Assembly (NCBI GenBank): GCA_023614405.1
Contig: CM042692.1
Coordinates: 122,939,503 to 123,003,502 of the forward strand
DNA: 64,000 nucleotides
Origin: Avena insularis
Lineage: Eukaryota; Streptophyta; Magnoliopsida; Poales; Poaceae
Direction: 5' to 3'
This document shows, in pieces, positions 31,490 to 42,028 of this stretch. Numbering within the stretch: position 1 is the stretch's first letter; the number at the start of each line of letters is the position of its first letter. A model generated the notes under the pieces. The model searched no databases. It worked only from the letters and a program-made list of their open reading frames with translations, and was not told the origin of the DNA. The position numbers and the translations under genes were made by a program.

Positions 31490-33810
31490 TACGGAGGTGC
31501 TCCATCTTGGCTAGCTTGGGATTGACACCCACTTAGGCGAAAAGCCTAAGCTTGGGGGAGGTACACCGACATCACACTCGTCTCCATATCATGTTTTGTT
31601 GGTACTTTGTATATTCATGTTTCATTCTCTTTTTAGTTTCGTTCTTTCTTCGCTTTTTCTTTCTAAAACACAAAAAGAACAAAAATATTTCTGTTGTTTC
31701 TCTTTGGTTTGCTTCTTCTTCTTTTTGCCTTGGTTTGCTTTTCCCTTTTTTCTTTGTTTGAACTATTCGAAAAACCCAAAAAGATTTTGCTTTGCTTGTT
31801 CTTCCTTCTTGGTTCTTGTTTAAAAAATCGAAAACACCAAAAATATTTGTTGTTCTTCTTTGGTTTTGTGAGTTTGTTGCAGGGTTCAGCAGTCCTTAGT
31901 GGAATTTGGTTTCATGTTATTATTCAAGCCACACAAGTGAAGGGCAATAATGAGGATTAATGACAACTTGAGATGTGGTAAGAGGCTGGTAACGAACTCT
32001 ATTTGTTTTCATTTTTGTACATATACTCATCATTTTGGGCATGCTTAGCCTGTTCGTGTAGGGTGTATGTTATTTATGGATGCTTGGTAGTTCTTGCTTT
32101 CATATGATTAGTTCCAGCCCTCTAATAATTTGTAGCATGTCTTATGAATGTTTGCTTGCATTACTCTATTCATAACTTGGTATGACACCGTGGTATCCTC
32201 CTCTGAATGTTTCACTTAAATTGACTTGGCACATGCTCACGCATGCATATGACTGAAATAATCAGTTAAGCCTCGATGAATTATTTTGCCTTAAGGGTCT
32301 TGAATCACTTTCATGCCATGATTAGTCCTGTTTTGTTGCAAGCATGATTATGACAGTTATTGATCTCTCGTTTGTTGCTACCTTACTATTGCTAGCCTTC
32401 ACTTACACTGAGTATGTTGTGCTCGTGTTTCCAACTCCCTAAAACCAAATATTGCCAAAAGTGTCCACCATACCTACCTATTAGCATCATTTGTTGTTCC
32501 GTGCATATTCAATATGCCTTGTTTTCTTCCGAATAAAATGTTTGCTTGTTATGAGAAAGTTAGTTAGTAAAGCTCTCACGAACTTGATGGCACACTTTAT
32601 TTCCTGCACTTAATAAACCTGAACCATTTTGACTGTCCATGAAAGTTATATGCTTGCAAATTATAGGCTAGGATTAGCAGAACCGTGTTGTCACGGGGAA
32701 CGCTTTCAACACCTGTAAATATATACCCAGTTGATATCATGCTCATTTGTTTACGGATGTCGTCGATGTGAAATAAAATGGGAGCTTGTAAGTCCATGGA
32801 GTTATGTATGTGTGTTAGAGAAACGCCTGGGCCGCTAGTCTAATCCATGTTGTCATGGTGGAAACCTGCAGCGTAACCATAATGAGTATCTATGAAGCAT
32901 TCTTCTTATAAAAAAAAGAGAGATAGCTATTGAGAAAAAGAAAAAAAGAGATATGAGAAAAGAGGAAAGAGAGAAAAAAGCACCATTTTCCCATGGTAAA
33001 TAAGAAGATTGCTGAGATACTCATTGTCTGCTTGCCTTGTCATTTTGATATGGGGATTCTTCCGTATCATCGGGAACAGGGTACCCCGTTGGCGTTCTCT
33101 ATGATACGCACGTATTTACGATGACAAGAACTTACCGGTAACTAAAGTTGAGTAGCATGAGGAGCGGCCCTCGTACTCAAGGGACATGAGATTTCCAGTT
33201 TATAGTCTGTCAAGCATATAACTCAGTTTGGACCTCACTTTCACCTTAACCATATTAAAGATGCTCATGATAGGGGAAATGAGAGCTCAAAGCTAACGAG
33301 TACCATACTTTTAGCATTTGGAAGCCTTTCAAATCATTCAAAACTTTTTTCATTTCCTTGTTGAGTCACTACCCATTCTATGAGCACTTTCTTGAGAGCA
33401 TAGTTGTCATTCTTAGTGTAATGTCCTTGTCTCAAAACTAGATTATTTGTGTTATGACTTTGATGCTTGTATCTTTGATATCTTTACTTCTAGTCTTCAC
33501 ATGAACTTCAGAGGTGCCTTGGCATTCACAATCAAAGGCAAGCGAGATACCACTCTATCATACCTTGTTATGAGCATTGTAATGTTGCTTATGTTTATGT
33601 TTCATGCTACTTATTATTTTTGAGTTGGAATCGCTTCATAGCTTGCAATGCCTATTAAGTAAACTTAGTTGCATACTCTTTATTATGAATTGTCTAAGTA
33701 GTTGATCACATGCTGAGAATATATACATCATATGAAGCAAATGTGTTCGTGAAAGTTTCTTTTATCGCACTCAGTTTTCAACTGAATTGCTTGAGGACAA
33801 GCAATAAGCT
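31490..33810 (+). other. Long 3' untranslated region of the Athila-like element
   Basis: No credible gene. 31600-31900 is a T-rich, low-complexity stretch with C-rich interruptions (ORFs of 70-88 codons there are Phe/Leu/Cys-rich artefacts). 32905-32985 is a purine-rich run of GAGA/AAAA. CTTGAGGACAAGCAATAAGCTAAGCTTGGGGGAG at the end resembles 326-359 of the first element. Confidence 0.7.
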
Positions 33811-33824
33811 AAGCTTGGGGGAGT
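33811..33824 (+). other. Polypurine tract of the Athila-like element
   Basis: AAGCTTGGGGGAGT directly before the 3' LTR. Confidence 0.8.
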
Positions 33825-35199
33825 TGATACGTCCAAAATGTATCTACTTTCCCGAACACTTTTGCTATTGTTTTTCCTCTAAACTTGTGTGAATTGGATG
33901 CAACTAACATGGACTGATGTTGTTTTCAGTAGAATTACCTTGGTGTCTAGTTTTTGTGCACAAAATCAACTATCAGGAAAAATCCCGGAAAATATGCCAA
34001 AAATCCTATTTCACGTAAGACTCACGGAGCGAATCACGAGTGAGGGGCTGGGCCCAGCCACACCACCTGGCAGCTGGCTAGGCCTGGCCACGCCAGGGGT
34101 GGTCCGCACGCACCCCCTCGATCTCCCTCTTCGCCTATAAGTTGCCTTCTGACCTAAAAACTCAGGGGGGTTCGACGTTTTTCTAGAAAGAGTTCCGCTC
34201 CGCTGCCACCACCAGATTCCATGATTCGGAACCAGAAACTCCGTTCTAGCACCCTGCCGGGACGGTGAATTGGAGGAGATCATCGCCATCATCATCATCG
34301 CTTCTCCATCGACCATCCATGTTTCCCCCATCTATGAGTGAGTAATCCCCCGTTGTAGGCTATGGGGATGGTAAGGATTGGATGAGATCGTTCATGTAAT
34401 GGCGTCATATTGTTAGGGCATAGTACCTAGTATCTACTATTAGTGCTTTTTGACTTTGTTGCAACTTGTTATGCTTAATGCTTGTCACTAGGGCCTGAGT
34501 GCCATGATTTCAGATATGAACATGTTATTGATTCATTATGATAGTATTGTTTTTGGTCTTACCTGCAAGTTGTATACACACATTGTTGTCCAGAACCAAA
34601 GGCCCCAAAGTGACAGAAATCGGCATAACCGGAGGGAATGGCTTTGATGTGAGGATCACATGTGTTCATGGAGTTTTAATGCTTTGCTCCGGTGCTCTAT
34701 TAAAATGAGCACCTTAATTGCCAGTAGTTCCCTTGAGGCCCCGCTGCAAACGGGTTGGTAGGACAAACGATGTTGTGCAAGTTCTCATTGCGAGCACATA
34801 TGACTATATATGGAACACATGCCTATGATTATTTAGTACTTGGATGCTTTATCTTATTTATCTGCAAATGCCCTATGTTTTGATTGCCATATGAATTGTA
34901 TTGTCCATGCAACGCCCGTCCATCCATCCCTATGCCTACCATGCTCTAATCCTACTGTTTACTGCAATTGTTACTATCGTCTTTACTTTTATTACTGTTA
35001 TTAATTTACTATTCCTACTACAAAACTGTTGTTACTGATAAACTGTTGTGAGCAAGATTGTTTCCAGGTGCGGCTAAATTGACAACTCAGTTGTTAAGGC
35101 TTATAACTATTCTTTGGCTCCCCTTGTGTCGAATCAATAAATTGGGTTTCACTTCCCTCGAAAATACTGCGATACACCCCCTATACTTGTGGGTCATCA
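33825..35199 (+). mobile_element. 3' LTR of the Athila-like element
   Basis: 1375 bp, TGATACGTCC...GGGTCATCA, uninterrupted. It supplies the reference that shows exactly where Tat B entered the 5' LTR (after GGTCTT, at 34561 here). Followed by GACAT. Confidence 0.95.
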
Positions 35200-35204
35200 G
35201 ACAT

Positions 35205-36350
35205 GATCTTGCAGCCCCCTCTTTGGTGGGAATAGCAATAATTGCATTCTAAAACTAAGTAATAACAAATTAATACAACAAATAGGACAAACTACTTATA
35301 GCTTAGAATGAACCTAATAGAAATTATAATAGCATCATACGAGAACTTGTGTAGCAGGAATGAAAACGAGGAATGAACTATATATTATAGAGGATAGTTA
35401 TGTTGTTGCTTAGGACGAACCAGAACGAGATGCAAGATATAGTAGCGTCGCACGTGAACCTATATAACAAGGCAAATAATCATTAGACAAGTGTGCCTAC
35501 CGTGAAATGAGCAATCAAACAAAGTGTTTTTTAGAATTTCAGCAAATATAAACTAGGCAGGTCATATAAGCAAATATATATGGAAGCAGTGGTATTTCCT
35601 GGAATGCAAGAGACGTATGGTGACTCAGAATTTAAGGTGAGCTACACAATGTCATGCAGTTTCTGTCATAGCTAAGAATCAACCAGATAGAAATATGGCA
35701 TCATAAGAGAACTTCTAGAGCAGGAATGCAAACCACGAGTGAACTATATAGTAGAGGACAGTTATGCCATTGCTTAGGATGAACCAGCACCAGATAAGGA
35801 ACTAATGGCATCGCTTGTGAACCTGTAGAAGAGGCTATGCAAACCATCATGTTCATTGTTCCATTCTGGGCTCTATGCAAGAAAAAGAAAATAGTTAGTG
35901 TTGTAGCTTTTGAAGAACCAGATGGCAACAACAAAATTATAATTGAATTAGTATGAAGAGTCTAAACGGGTACTACTGGACAACATAACGATGCCAAGGA
36001 GGAAACAATAATAGGAACTTATCTCAGGATGAACCAGATAGATTTAGTAACTGTGGAGCAGGGAATCCAAACTAATATTTTCCACTGATTTTACATTTTG
36101 CAAGAACTACACGATAGCAGGCAATTAATGTTGTTCAGAGTAGCTAAGAACATGTGCATGACTTCAAAATTTGTAGAGCAGCGAATGCAAACCAACATGT
36201 CTAGTGACCTACTCCGTAGTATCTAGCACGAAGAATAGGTGTGTGCTTTGACTGGGTGTACATGACGATTAGAAAAATGTAGTTCACTACGACATGCTTT
36301 AACCTACTGTACTGCTGACAAAACAAAAAAAGAGTTGGTGATTTGGTTAC
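35205..36350. repeat. AT-rich segment with diverged ~370-bp direct repeats
   Basis: Continuation of the sequence interrupted at 12773. Two diverged copies share GCATCATA(C/A)GAGAACTT...GCAGGAATG...GAACTATATA...GGA(T/C)AGTTATG...GCTTAGGA(C/T)GAACCAG: about 35332-35470 and 35698-35840. Shorter echoes lie at 36020-36060 and 36170-36200. Several T-rich runs on the minus strand are intron-like. No intact coding region. Confidence 0.55.
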
Positions 36351-36810
36351 CATGGTCGGATAGGCTTCTAATCATCATCCGTACCGGCACGGGTGACATC
36401 CTTGTCACCCAGTGTGCTTCGGTTGCGCGGCTGTTTGCGTTGGGGAAGCAGATCTTGGACGCTCGATGCTGGCTTGAGCGTGGTGGACGAGGTTGAATCG
36501 GTGCACTGCACGTCAGTTCAGGTAAGGTACGGGTGGGGAGGATGCCGACGGTTTTGATGCAGATCTTGGGCAGTCGTTGATGGATTCGGCGCCGTGGAGG
36601 GGAAAGTGGGAAAAGGAAATCAGGTGCGGTGGACGACGACAGACTCGATGACCAAGGTCAGGTGCGGTGGATATCAGTGAAGCAACAATGATGCTTTGGA
36701 TGAGACCACAGTTGATGCAGCTCCGGTATACTGTTGGCTGAGGAGTGCATGGTGTCGAGTTCCGGCGGGCAAAGCCAGCCGCGGATAAGTGTTGCGGGAG
36801 GTTCCGGGCG
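36351..36810 (-). other. GC-rich, exon-like stretch of unknown nature
   Basis: Unlike its AT-rich surroundings it is GC-rich, and the minus strand is open for about 100 codons without repeats (36821-36513). The text is Ser/Pro/Arg/Cys-rich and shows no domain. It lies between the 84-bp satellite and the AT-rich segment and could be a leader or first exon of a broken transposon gene on the minus strand. Confidence 0.3.
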
Positions 36811-37868
36811 TGAGGGAGTGGGGACCACGTGATTTTGGTATCATTTGAAACATAGCGGCGCCAGAAATTTCGAAGTGTTCGAAATGGAGGGACGCGAGGG
36901 AGTGGGACCACGTGATTTTGGTATCGTTTGAAACGGAGGGGCGCCAGAAATTTCGCAGTGTTTGAAATGGAGGGGTGCGAGGGAGTGGGGACCACGTGAT
37001 TTTGGTATTGTTTGAAACGGAGGGGCGCCAGAAATTTCACAGTGTTTGAAATGGAGGGGCGCGAGGGAGTGGGGACCACGTGATTTTGGTATCGTTTGAA
37101 ACGGAGGGGCGCTAGAAATTTCGCAGTGTTTGAAATGGAGGGGCGCGAGGGAGTGGGGACCACGTGATTTTGGTATCATTTGAAACAGAGGGACACCAGA
37201 AATTTCGCAGTGTTTGAAATGGAGGGGTGCAAGGGAGTGGGGAGCACGTGATTTTGGTATCGTTTGAAACGGAGGGCGCCAGAAATTTCGCAGTGTTTGA
37301 AATGGAGGGGTGCGAGGGAGTGGGGACCACGTGATTTTGGTATAGTTTGAAACGGAGGGGCGCCAGAAATTTCGCAGTGTTTGAAATAGAGGGGCGCGAG
37401 GGAGTGGGAACCACGTGATTTTGGTATCGTTTGAAATGGAGGGGCGCTTGAAATTTCGCAGTATTTGAAATGGAGGGGCTTGAGGGGGTAGAGACCACGT
37501 GATTTTGGTATCGTTTGAAACGGAGGGGCGCCAGAAATTTCACAGTGTTTGACACAGAGGGGCGCCAGGAATTTTGCAGTGTTTGAAATGGAGGGGCGCG
37601 AGGGAGTGGGGACCACGTGATTTTGGTATCATTTGAAATGGAGGGGCGCCAGAAATTTCGCAGTGTTTGAAATGGAGGGGCGCGAGGGAGTGGGGACCAC
37701 ATGATTTTGGTATCGTTTGAAACCGAGGGGCGCTAGAAATTTTGCAGTGTTTGAAATGGAGGGGCGCGAGGGAGTGGGGACCACGTGATTTTGGTATCGT
37801 TTAAAATGGAGTGGCGCCATAAATTTCGCAGTATTTGAAATGGAGGGGCGCGAGGGAGTGGGGACCAC
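36811..37868. repeat. 84-bp satellite with a CACGTG box per unit
   Basis: Thirteen occurrences of the ACCACGTGATTTT anchor, at 36824, 36907, 36991, 37075, 37159, 37243, 37326, 37410, 37494, 37612, 37696, 37780 and 37864. Spacing is 83-84 bp, except one 118-bp unit with an extra half-repeat (37494 to 37612). Each unit holds two related halves beginning GTTTGAAA(C/T)GGAGGGGCGC. CACGTG is intact in 12 of 13 copies (CACATG at 37697). Because 84 is a multiple of three, long ORFs with a 28-residue period run through it on the minus strand; they are not accepted as a gene. Confidence 0.95.
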
Positions 37869-37876
37869 GTGATTTT

Positions 37877-38024
37877 AGCCGTCTAGCAATCTTGTCTGTC
37901 CATCCCAAATCAACCTGCCATAGGGGATACCTTTCCTTCGAAGGCTCTGGCGCGGACGCCTATGCAAGCAATCGCTGGGTGTCCCAAAGTAGATTATAGG
38001 GGTAGATGTGTAGGTTACTGTAGT
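37877..38024. repeat. Direct repeat, copy 1
   Basis: TCTAGCAATCTTGTCTGTCC...CCTTCGAAGGCTCTGGCG...CGCTGGGTGTCC...AGGGGTAGATGTG matches copy 2 at 39378-39512 at roughly 80%. It immediately follows the satellite. Confidence 0.8.
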
Positions 38025-38147
38025 AGCAGACCATTAATCGGGCTAGATGGCGCGATATAATTTTGGATCTCCACGAGTTCAACCTTTTACTTATGGTGTT
38101 CATGAGTGAATGCATACAGCTCAAAAAAATGTACTATACTTACATGA

Positions 38148-38173
38148 CTAGTAAACTGTACGTGCTTTGCACG
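38148..38173 (-). mobile_element. Candidate Helitron 3' terminus
   Basis: On the minus strand: hairpin CGTGC-AAA-GCACG (38161-38173), nine bases, then CTAG (38148-38151), with a host A on the plus side (T after CTAG on the minus strand). Helitrons end in a short GC-rich hairpin shortly before CTRR and insert between A and T. The body would extend rightwards. No 5' end (TC...) was found, so this is a candidate only. Confidence 0.35.
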
Positions 38174-39375
38174 ACTATTTTATTGCGTGCACTCCAATAA
38201 CTTATCTTATTAAAGCATAATCCTGCATAATTTAGAACTTTGGTGCAATATTTGGTCGACTTAGGACTAAACATCTCTCGGATATTTTAGAAGTACTCCC
38301 AAACATGTTATTTATCTTACCAAGATATCGTGTATTTTTTAATGGATGCAGTACTATGGATGGTTTTGCATGACTATTGATATGCACAATTTTGGTTTTG
38401 CATTATTCACGTTTGACGTCCAGGCAGACAATGTACATATACCTCTCCATGAATAACGATTGGATACTGCATTCAATGATACGTGTAAGTTTCGTCGATT
38501 TTTCCATACTTTCTAAATGTTACATTAAACTACCATCATTTCCAATGATACATGAAATGAGCAAAAAAGAGTTGTGACCTTCTTTTAGTATCTAAAAATA
38601 TTTTCATTGTTAATAATTATTTTTTAACATTTTACAGAGCATTCCATAAGTGGGCTTAGGAGACTTGTGATAAAACGATTACTAGTAGTTTGGAAATAAG
38701 TGACTTAGAATTTATCTAGATTCGTATGTATCACTAAAATACGTCTATATACTCGTGAATATGATCTATCTACTCGATTTATATACTCATGAATCTGGAC
38801 AAATGTAAGTTTCATATTGAGAGAGTACGACAATATTATAAATTTGCAATGTTGTCATGATAAATAATGATATTTGCTACACTCCATAAACGAAACCACT
38901 TCTTTTCTTCCGTCGCAGTTTTACATTTTCGTACTGAAGTATTTTTACTATAAAATAATGCATGAAATTAGTTACACGTTAGTGATTAAGTACTTTCGCT
39001 AATTTGTATTGACATACAGAGGTAATACTACACACTCAGTTAACATCATAAGTAATTTCTCTTTATCTCTTTCTAGAGGAGTTTTCTAGGTTGTCAGTTT
39101 GAAGAATCATTTGTTAGATAGGGAGAATTGAACTCTTTAAATTATACAGCGAGTGATTAGATGGATGGACGATTAGTGCACAGAGGCAGTCGAGCTAGTA
39201 AAATACTCACATTTAATGGTAGATGTGAGCACAATTGATTGAGGGACAAACCTTTTTTTGTGCGGTCGAGGCCCCGTACGCTGATGACCCTCGCTAATCA
39301 ACGCAGCTCACACATAAGTGTATTTTTACGTAGTAGTAGTAGTAGTAGAAACATCATCAAGGGAGACAGAGTTTA
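38174..39375. other. AT-rich sequence without a recognised gene
   Basis: Contains a degenerate MITE-like stretch (38700-38830, with TCTAGATTCGTATGTATC and ACTCATGAATCTGGACAAATG) and a (GTA)n run at 39333-39351. The 66-codon ORF at 38377-38577 shows no domain. Confidence 0.5.
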
Positions 39376-39512
39376 GCGTCTAGCAATCTTGTCTGTCCAA
39401 TCTGAAATCAACAGGTCAAAGCGGATACCTTCCTTGCGAAGGCTCTGGCGAGAATGCATATACAAGGAATCGTTGGGTGTCCGTGCGTAGACTATAGGGG
39501 TAGCTGTGCTTG
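39376..39512. repeat. Direct repeat, copy 2
   Basis: Diverged second copy of 37877-38024: TCTAGCAATCTTGTCTGTCC, GCGAAGGCTCTGGCG, CGTTGGGTGTCC and ACTATAGGGGTAG can all be aligned. About 1.5 kb separates the copies, with the candidate Helitron end between them. Confidence 0.8.
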
Positions 39513-39944
39513 TGACCAAAAGTACTCCAGATTCCAGACAATAGCTAGTTGTCCCTGACGCTGACGGTGCATTTTATTTTCTAGACACTGGATCCGAATC
39601 CCTACACATCTGACAAAGTAGAAAGTATGACCAAATTTAAAGATCACTCATTGATGATTTAATTATTTTTTTATTTATCAGACATACTCTCCCTCCATCC
39701 TAATTTTTATGAAAATTCCCTCCAACCTAATTAAAAAGGATGTCACATATTTGACTAAATTTGAATGTATATGTACACTAAACAGTGACTACTATATGAC
39801 AAGTATATCGTTACAAAAGCTCCATCGAGTGCATTCAAATGCTAAAGTGTGCAATATAATTATGCGAAGATGGATGAGAAAAAAACGATCCATGCATCCA
39901 AAAGAAAGAAAAAGGAGGGCCATGTTGGCAAGTCCTCCCCTTCC
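39513..39944. repeat. Non-coding spacer with a Stowaway-like MITE fragment
   Basis: ACTCTCCCTCCATCCTAATTTTTATG at about 39686-39711 looks like the start of a Stowaway-type MITE whose other end is not visible. An A-rich stretch with GAAAGAAAAAGGAGG follows at 39880-39920. No gene seen. Confidence 0.45.
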
Positions 39945-40905
39945 TAGTTCCTACTCCAAGATTCAGCGATTGGAACACTGTGGACGCCCTGCGAAGGTAG
40001 GGCCTCGACGACCTCCACAATGGTCGCGACCTCAACGACCAACATGAGATAGCTTCTCTCTTCCCACTTAGTGGGGCGTGACCTGGACAATCTCCGCAAT
40101 GGTAGCTGATGGCTGCCAAGCACTGTGACTTCTTTTTTCAAATTTTCGCACTGAGCCCGAAGCGTGGAGGAGTCACGCTCGTAAGATCGTGCGAGCTTCA
40201 TTTGAAAAGACGGCTCGGAGGCGATCACACTCTAGGTTGAGCTCGAAGTTTTTCTGAAGAATTTTGATGTTATGGTTGTAGATTTCATCTACTTTGGCCG
40301 AGATTCTCGTCCTGACTTCCTGCATGGAAAATGCATCATCAGTAAGAGAGAATGGAGTGCATGCAGAGAAGAACATAAAATGTCAATACATGTATAGTTA
40401 CTATAGTATCTCTCCTCTTCGACCGAGAGCGGGCATGAGGGCATCATACATGTCAGAGATATCCGTCGTGCTATCGACCTGTGGGGTGGAAAATTCGATG
40501 CTCGAGCCGCCTGCCCTGGAAGAAGTACAGAGATGGTTCAATGGTAGGAGTAGACAACCCAGGAATCAAGGGAAGTACAAACCTACCCGGACTCTTGGTC
40601 CCCATGATAGCCGCTCTTCGGATACATGCGTGAAGACGAGCCCTCGCCCCATAGCTAGTATCCTTTCTCGGTCCGAGCCTGCAGGTCACCATGTCGGCGG
40701 GATTTCTCCACGGCTCTAACCACCGCCATCTTGCTATTCTTCCGACGAGACGGGATATTTTGTGACATCACTGGATTAAGAAATAGAGAAAAAAGGGAGG
40801 AGCAGTGGAAGAAAATGGTTTCTGCGAAGGCAGAGCGAGGTAGTACTAGTAGGAGGAGAGAGGAGAGTGAATAGTGGAAGCAAAACGTCAAGTACTAGGT
40901 CTCGC
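39945..40905 (-). pseudogene. Broken host-like gene fragment encoding a coiled-coil protein
   Basis: Minus strand. A start-like exon MSQNIPSRRKNSKMAVVRAVE lies at 40766 downwards, preceded by a CT-rich leader. A second exon-like segment follows an acceptor CTTCTTCCAG (about 40518): GSSIEFSTPQVDS...DMYDALMPALGRRGE. A third follows acceptor TTTCCATGCAG (about 40322): EVRTRISAKVDEIYNHNIKI and a Leu/Glu/Lys-rich helix, continued in a shifted frame by SSTLRAQCENLKKEVTVLG. The exon/intron grammar and coiled coil point to a real gene origin; the frameshift and missing ends make it a fragment. Family not recognised. Confidence 0.5.
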
Positions 40906-42025
40906 TTGTTCAAAAAAAAGTATTGGGTCTCATCACTGGCCTACGGGCAATATCGTTGGTCCATCAAGCGACCGAGCTTACTAGCTGCAAATATTGTGCA
41001 GTGTGCTAAGGCTTGGGCATGAGCTAAGAAAATAACTTAGACATGAGTCTAGCAAAATCAAAACTACTCCACCGTTTAGGTCTCTTGTGTGGGTCCCATG
41101 CAGTAGCTTTTTTTCACTTTTTCTCTCCGAACTACTAGTGCTCTGGCCAATGAAAATGCCTCAAAGTATTATGCCAAATATTTTAATCAACTAGCATCTG
41201 GGTCTTGTACTAGACACAGGTCCAAGAATATTTTCCTTAGACCCATCTTCTCCACCGTTTAGACATAGGTGTAAGAGATGAAAAGTTTTCTTAGCCACCC
41301 CATTTCCTATACGCTGCAAACGCTCACGGTTTAGACAGTGTCTAGCAATAAAGCTTGTCAACTCAACAACGGAGCTAGCATAGAAAAAATGGCTGCACTG
41401 GTTAGCCACCTCGGTAGGACCCACAAGCCCAGAAAAAGGTACCTTTTCTGCCCACTTTTCTGCCATCAGCGTCAGGATAATATGAGGCTGACAGTGGGTC
41501 TTTTCTGCATTTTGTTTCCTTAGACGCTAGGACTAGTACTAGACACGTGCCTAAGAATTTTTTGGTTAGACACAGATAGTCCACCATTTAGACTCGAGCT
41601 AAGAAACAAAAAGATTCTCTTAGCCACCGCAATTCTCATACGTTGTGCTTGCTCTTATGACCCACCCAAAGTTTATGGAGAAATTTGGCTAGATACATAG
41701 TGGTGCAATCAACTGGCTTATGCTGTACTAAGTGGGTCCCATCTTTAGGATTGGTTTATGCCGGCCAGTCTAGTAAATTTCTAGTAGATTCGGAAAGTAA
41801 GTCTAGTACATACATTTCTTATCCATCTTAGGAATGGCTCACGCTATGCTTGCTCGTAGTAGTAGTACTCCCTCTGATCCATATTTACTCGTCGCTGAAT
41901 TGGACGTATCTAGCAATGAATCGGAGGTAGTAGTAGTAGTAGTAGTCACATTGAATATACTTTGGGCTTGACGCATAAGCATCACAAACGGTCACCAAAA
42001 GATCGAACGGCAAACTTAAAGATAA
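40906..42025. repeat. Non-coding region with a diverged ~320-bp direct repeat
   Basis: TACTAGACACAGGTCCAAGAATATTTT...CCACCGTTTAGAC...TCTTAGCCACC (about 41205-41310) recurs as TACTAGACACGTGCCTAAGAATTTTTT...CCACCATTTAGAC...TCTTAGCCACC (about 41536-41630), with a shorter echo near 41030-41085. Near 41866-41930 a short Stowaway-like remnant (TACTCCCTCTGATCC ... GAATCGGAGGTA) precedes a (GTA)n run. No gene seen. Confidence 0.55.
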
Positions 42026-42028
42026 CTT

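Larger units (their letters stand above)
12779..35199 (+). mobile_element. Non-autonomous Athila-like gypsy retrotransposon, split by Tat B
   Basis: LTRs of 1382 bp (12779-13530 plus 26173-26802) and 1375 bp (33825-35199), target duplication GACAT, tRNA-Asp-type primer site and polypurine tract. Internal genes: gag, protease and an Athila-ORF1-like gene. No reverse transcriptase, RNase H or integrase lies between them, so it must have moved with enzymes supplied in trans. LTR form and gene set resemble the abundant Triticeae WHAM/Sabrina group; the exact family name is not asserted. The 12.6-kb Tat B sits inside its 5' LTR. Confidence 0.9.

Noticed and set aside
31552..31960. Three overlapping ORFs rich in Phe, Leu and Cys
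   Set aside because: T-rich low-complexity 3' UTR of the Athila-like element; not membrane proteins.
36513..37868. Several long minus-strand ORFs (79-216 codons) with a 28-residue repeat
   Set aside because: The 84-bp satellite period is divisible by three, so open frames arise in any stop-free frame. The frames are broken differently by 83- and 118-bp units.
36811..37868. Regular repeats considered as a CRISPR array
   Set aside because: Units are contiguous without unique spacers and the DNA is from a plant.
38005..38024. GGTTACTGTAGTA as the right end of the CACTA-like sequence
   Set aside because: It resembles the inverted form of CACTACAATAAAG but ends GTAGTA, the next triplet does not match TGA, and integrase sequence does not resume after it.
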